Below, piece after piece: positions 60,701 through 64,000 of a stretch of DNA of 64,000 bases. The first letter of the stretch is position 1; each line of letters begins with the position of its first letter. The translations under genes and the position numbers were made by a program. The DNA is from Pratylenchus scribneri (lineage: Eukaryota; Nematoda; Chromadorea; Rhabditida; Pratylenchidae): positions 186,001 through 250,000 of the forward strand of contig JAQSEB010000053.1 of assembly GCA_030063045.1 (NCBI GenBank), written 5' to 3'. The notes under the pieces were generated by a model. That model was not told the origin of the DNA and searched no databases. It saw only the letters and a list, made by a program, of their open reading frames with translations.

Positions 60701-62614
60701 GAAAGTAAATTTAAATAAATCTTTTTTAAGCCTTCAAATATTTTATAATAAATTTTTCAAGGTGATTGGAATTGGAGTGGCCGGAACTGGCCTCTTTGCC
60801 GCCCTCCCCTATGCCGTATCAATGGTCACAAAATTGTTGGGTGGGCCAATCAATGATTTGTTGCTGTCTCGTTGTTTGAGCGAAAAGGCCAGAATAAAAC
60901 TGTTCGCCGGCATTTCACAGGTCCAATTGAAATTTTTAATAATTATTTTTAAATAATAAAATAATTTAATTTTGGCATTTTTTGAACCCAAATTTTTTTT
61001 TATTAATTCCCTAAAAAATTCTCCATTAATTTTCCTCCACATTTTTAGTATGGAATTGCATTCAGTTTTTTGGGCCTAGCCTTCATTCCCCTATTCACCC
61101 ATTCACTTTGGTTGATTATGCCATTCTATGCCACCATGAATATGTTCACTGGACTCGATTTCCTCGGCGTTATTCGATGCTCTCAAACTGTAATTTTTTC
61201 ACTTTTTAATTTGTAATTTTTTTACAATTTTTAAGCCAAAATTGGGTCAAATTTTAAAATTTATTAGGCAATAATTTAAAATAGTTGAAATTTTTAAATT
61301 TAATTTTTAATGTGAATTTTTTAGACTATAAAATTTACAAAAATTTATAAACAATTAGTTAATATTTTAAGGAAATTATTTTAAATGCCACTAAAATTTC
61401 TCTATAAATGCCACTAAATTCTTTTTTTTTTGCCACTAAAACAGTTTTTGACTTCAAATAAATCAGAAATAGATTTTAGACCCCACAAACCTTATACAAA
61501 TTTGTAGATCTCATCAAGACGCATCGAATGGTATATAATTTCTCATGGTTTGGCCCATAATTAAAGAGTTTTAAACCAAAAATTGGAAAACCGGTTTAAA
61601 CGGTTTAACTCTTTAATTATGGGTCAAACCATGAGAAATTATATAGCATTCGATGCGTCTCGATGATATCTACAAAATGGTATAAGGTTTGTAGGGTCTA
61701 AAATTGGTTTCTGATTTATTAGAAGTCAAAAACTGTTTTAGTCAAAAAAATCATTTTTAGTGGCATTTAGAGAAATTTTAGTGGCAAAAAAAATAGTAAC
61801 CATATTTTAATTGTCTAATTATAAGCATTTTATCAGGCTATAAAATTTGGAAAATTCAAATGATTTATTCAGCCATAAATACCGCATTTTCTCTATAAGA
61901 ATCCCCTGCTGGGCTTATAAAATTTCAGAGACATGATTGCTGGATTTACGGATAAATTAATTTTCATTTTCCTTCAAAAAGATGTCACTTCGCCATTCGG
62001 AATTGATCAGTGCTTGGGAAGCCATTCTGAGCAGCATAATTGCATTGGTCCTCCCAGCAATTGTGAATGCCGTGGCACCCGATGATTCTTTGGAACAAGT
62101 ATAAATGAATTAATTTGGATTAAAAATTATATATTTGAAATTTTTTATGGGATGTCATTTAAAAGTGGGAAATTATAGAGACCTATTCTAAATATTAGAA
62201 AACTTTTTTGGAATTATTTAACGTCTAAAAATTTAAATTTTATTTAAAAAATGGGCTTTTTGAACATAAAACTTGATCAATGATCAATTTATTTCAAAAT
62301 TTTTAATTTTATATTCAAAATTTTTGCCAAATTACTTATGTGATCTCAAAGAAAAGTTTTAATTAATATATTTTTTGGAAAATTTAATTAATTTCTCAAT
62401 TTTTTAATTAATTTTCAATTTCAAACTAATTTATCAATATTAACAGTGGATGCGTGTGCTAATGGCAATTGCGCTTATTTTAATCTTTTGCATTACGGCA
62501 TTCATTGTGTTCGGCAAAACAACTCCGCGAAAATGGGCCTTAATTGATTCGGGGTCAACAAATGTTGTGACAGATATTTCCACCACTAACATTGGAATTC
62601 CAGACAAATTTTGA
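57749..62614 (+). CDS. SLC17-type major facilitator transporter, ten exons
   Basis: Exons: 57749-57857, 58794-58932, 59030-59138, 59351-59458, 59506-59654, 60078-60288, 60762-60920, 61049-61189, 61982-62098, 62447-62614; 1410 bp (469 aa), all phases match. SLC17/anion-cation symporter landmarks: LNFTIICM at the end of TM1; RSALFSATAIGAIVGGIPINRLIGRF (loop 2-3 region); RILQGTAFLAEY; GLFCESNWGWQGIYYVQG; RDTPTEHPWIS before the central loop; Y-K-A-I-L-S-D-W-A-V-W opening the second half; GTGLFAALPYAVSMVTKLLGGPINDLLL; WMRVLMAIALILIFC in the last TM. About 12 TM helices. Family members move phosphate, glutamate, sialic acid or other organic anions; the substrate is unknown here. Intron 60289-60761 has a GC donor (AAG|GCAAGG); three acceptors end in AAG. 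Intron 1 holds a minisatellite and intron 8 a foldback element. Confidence 0.93.
58030..58735. repeat. 41-bp minisatellite (TTCCGGAAA type), about 17 units
   Basis: The unit is TTCTTTCCGGAAAACACA followed by AATCTAACCGGAATGAAATACAA (41 bp in total). It fills most of intron 1 (57858-58793) of the SLC17-type gene. Minus-strand frames across it are artefacts of the repeat. Core shared with the array at 13997-14369. Confidence 0.95.
61386..61786. mobile_element. 401-bp near-perfect foldback element (GACGCATCGA family)
   Basis: The arms of about 185 bp start TGCCACTAAAATTTCTCTA and end TAGAGAAATTTTAGTGGCA (with one small indel). GACGCATCGAATGGTATATA pairs with TATATAGCATTCGATGCGTC, and CATAATTAAAGAGTT with AACTCTTTAATTATG near the centre. 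Best preserved copy of the family. It lies in intron 61190-61981 of the SLC17-type gene. Confidence 0.9.
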
Positions 62615-63411
62615 ATAAATATTTTTACATTTATATATCGACTTATAATAAAAATTCCAAAAAATAAAGCTATGGAATTTCAAAATATGTATTAAATTAT
62701 AAAAAAATCGGAAAAGAGAATTGAATTAAATTGAAATGTGATGGATGGAAAATGGAAATTTTAAATAAATTTCTGTCAATTCAAAGGTATTTCTTTAAAA
62801 AGCCATTTGTATGCATTTACTTATGAAACATCTACTTCATTATTTTAGCCAAAATTTATTTAAAAGTAATTGATAAAAACAACCATAAAAACTAGTAGAA
62901 AATTGCATTTTTATTTTTTTTTAATTGACGATAATGCCTAATTCCCTCAAATAATATATTTGTTGCAGCCGATCTCGTTTTTCACTGAACAGAAATAGTG
63001 TAGTGACAGACATTGTAGTTTGTAACTAATGGCCATGACTCTGCTCCTAGACCACCTGCACTGCTGGAGCAAATTCCTATTCTTAGCCCAACCCTAGCCC
63101 TAGCCCTCAAACCCATGTTGGCCCTACCCTAGCCTAGCCCTAACCCTAGTTAAACCGGTTTGCAAAACCGTAATTTCAAATGGCCATAACTTTGGTTCAA
63201 ATTGGTCAAATTATTTTTGAAATTGAAGCCTTATAAACAAAACCGACCCTGACGAATCGATTGATGGCCGTAAAGAGATCGGCTGAAAAAAACGAGATCG
63301 GCTGCCAACATATTCATGTTTAATTTCCATTTTTATTAATTATCTTTCAATTAATATTTTCAAATCATTAATAAATATAATTTAATAAAATTTTTAATAT
63401 TTCCCCTTCAT
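62615..63411. other. Intergenic stretch between convergent genes
   Basis: AATAAA overlaps the SLC17-type stop region (62615) and recurs at about 62662. Contains the inverted-repeat element 62965-63304. No gene seen. Confidence 0.5.
62965..63304. mobile_element. Inverted-repeat element with telomere-like C-rich interior
   Basis: The left end GCAGCCGATCTCGTTTTTC pairs with the right end GAAAAAAACGAGATCGGCTGC. The interior (63080-63150) carries CCCTAGCCCTAGCCCTCAAA and CCCTAACCCTAG-like repeats. No coding capacity. Similar in plan to 24087-24487, but the ends differ. Confidence 0.65.
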
Positions 63412-64000
63412 TCATCCTCGGCCATTTCCTCTTAATGAATGCATTTTCTGCTTGAATTCATTCCAATCCACTTTCTTATTATTCTTCTTGCCATTTGTTG
63501 CCTTTTTCACGTCATCTCGAATTCCGTGCATTCCGCGACGGAATTGTTTCCAATAATTGTTGCGTTCATCCTTTTGTTCCTCCTCATCCTCATCTTCCAT
63601 TGAATAACTTCCCTCATAATCGTAATCATCTTCTCCGGAAGAATAATCCTCCTCTTCTTCATCTTCCTCCTCATCTTCTTCTTCATCTTCGTCATTGTAA
63701 TATTCGTCTTCCCCCACTCTATTCCTCCTTTTATTCTTCCTTTTCCCTTCATCTTCATCTTCATTCTCATCTCTTCGTTTATCTTCATTCCCTTCTTCAT
63801 CATCCGCTTTATTCTTCCTTCTGCTCTTCCTCTTCTCTTCTTCCTCATCCCTTCTCCTTTCTTCCTTTTCATCTTCATCCGCCGCTTTATTCTTTCTTCC
63901 GATCTTCCTCTTTCCTTCATCTTCATCTTCTTCCTCATCCCTTCTCCTTTCTTCCTTTTCATCTTCATCCGCCGCTTTATTCTTTCTTCTGCTCTTCCTT
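63412..64000 (-). CDS. C-terminal part of a highly charged repetitive protein, runs off the right edge
   Basis: An open frame on the minus strand enters from beyond 64000 and stops with TGA at 63412-63414. The first part consists of repeated blocks combining basic (RKNKAADEDEKEERRR) and acidic (DEEEDEDE) runs. Then comes a Glu/Asp-rich segment with YYNDEDEEEDEEE and SYSMEDEDEEEQ, and a non-repetitive basic tail (NNYWKQFRRGMHGIRDD ... VDWNEFKQKMHSLRG). The two internal DNA repeats are about 90 bp. Of the three frames, only this one gives an acidic-to-structured transition and a unique tail; another frame gives mere Lys/Met/Arg runs. Possibly a nuclear or disordered protein; no domain recognised. 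Whether this is one exon is unknown. Confidence 0.55.
   Translation of the reverse strand, partial: RKSRRKNKAADEDEKEERRRDEEEDEDEGKRKIGRKNKAADEDEKEERRRDEEEEKRKSRRKNKADDEEGNEDKRRDENEDEDEGKRKNKRRNRVGEDEYYNDEDEEEDEEEDEEEEDYSSGEDDYDYEGSYSMEDEDEEEQKDERNNYWKQFRRGMHGIRDDVKKATNGKKNNKKVDWNEFKQKMHSLRGNGRG

Noticed and set aside
63507..63968. Lys/Met/Arg-rich frame on the minus strand
   Set aside because: Alternate frame of the charged-repeat gene; the frame ending at 63412 gives a unique tail and is open to the edge.
1..64000. tRNA, rRNA or spliced-leader RNA genes
   Set aside because: Looked for TpsiC-type GGTTCGAAT boxes and SL-like GGTTTAATTACCCAAG; saw none that I could support. A covariance-model scan would be decisive.

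Overview
This is a eukaryotic, AT-rich window with short exons and introns from about 47 bp up to several kb. Gene content (innexins, a TMEM144-type transporter, an SLC17-type transporter, an M13 metallopeptidase, a small Ly-6/ET-like cysteine-rich protein) and gene structure point to a nematode. Species cannot be fixed from sequence alone. Exon models were built by hand from homology, reading-frame phase and splice sites; nearly every junction keeps phase, which is the main support.

Layout. The left 38.7 kb is transcribed from the minus strand. It holds the 5' end of one innexin (588-820, running off the left edge), a complete second innexin (3923-9773), a TMEM144-like transporter with an unusually long hydrophilic loop (14516-19431), and an ABCB-like gene (26794-38723, 5' end not found). 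The ABCB-like gene keeps two halves of transmembrane helices, but I find no nucleotide-binding domain. From 42.9 to 62.6 kb genes are on the plus strand: a secreted/GPI-type cysteine-rich protein (42885-44644), an M13 peptidase gene (45997-56882) split by an LTR retrotransposon, and an SLC17-type MFS transporter (57749-62614). A charged, repetitive protein (63412 to the edge) is on the minus strand.

Mobile and repeated DNA dominates the rest. A complete Ty3/gypsy-type retrotransposon (47892-52876) has two 266-bp LTRs that I read as identical, a 5-bp target duplication, PBS, PPT and one unbroken 1384-codon gag-pol frame. It lies inside an M13 coding exon. A 6.85-kb satellite, (TGTAAT)2-3 + TCTGATT, fills one intron of the ABCB-like gene and contains internally duplicated higher-order blocks. 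Several small inverted-repeat elements can be delimited by TIRs and target duplications: 8-bp TSD for 5854-6043 and 6960-7473; TA for 2776-2987, 21182-21426, 24087-24487, 37585-38583 and 44245-44417. Many sit in introns. Two 41-bp minisatellites 44 kb apart share a TTCCGGAAA / AACCGGAA core.

Most notable points: the fresh LTR insertion in the peptidase gene, the ABC-derived protein without NBDs, the intronic satellite with its duplicated blocks, and a high share of AAG 3' splice sites.
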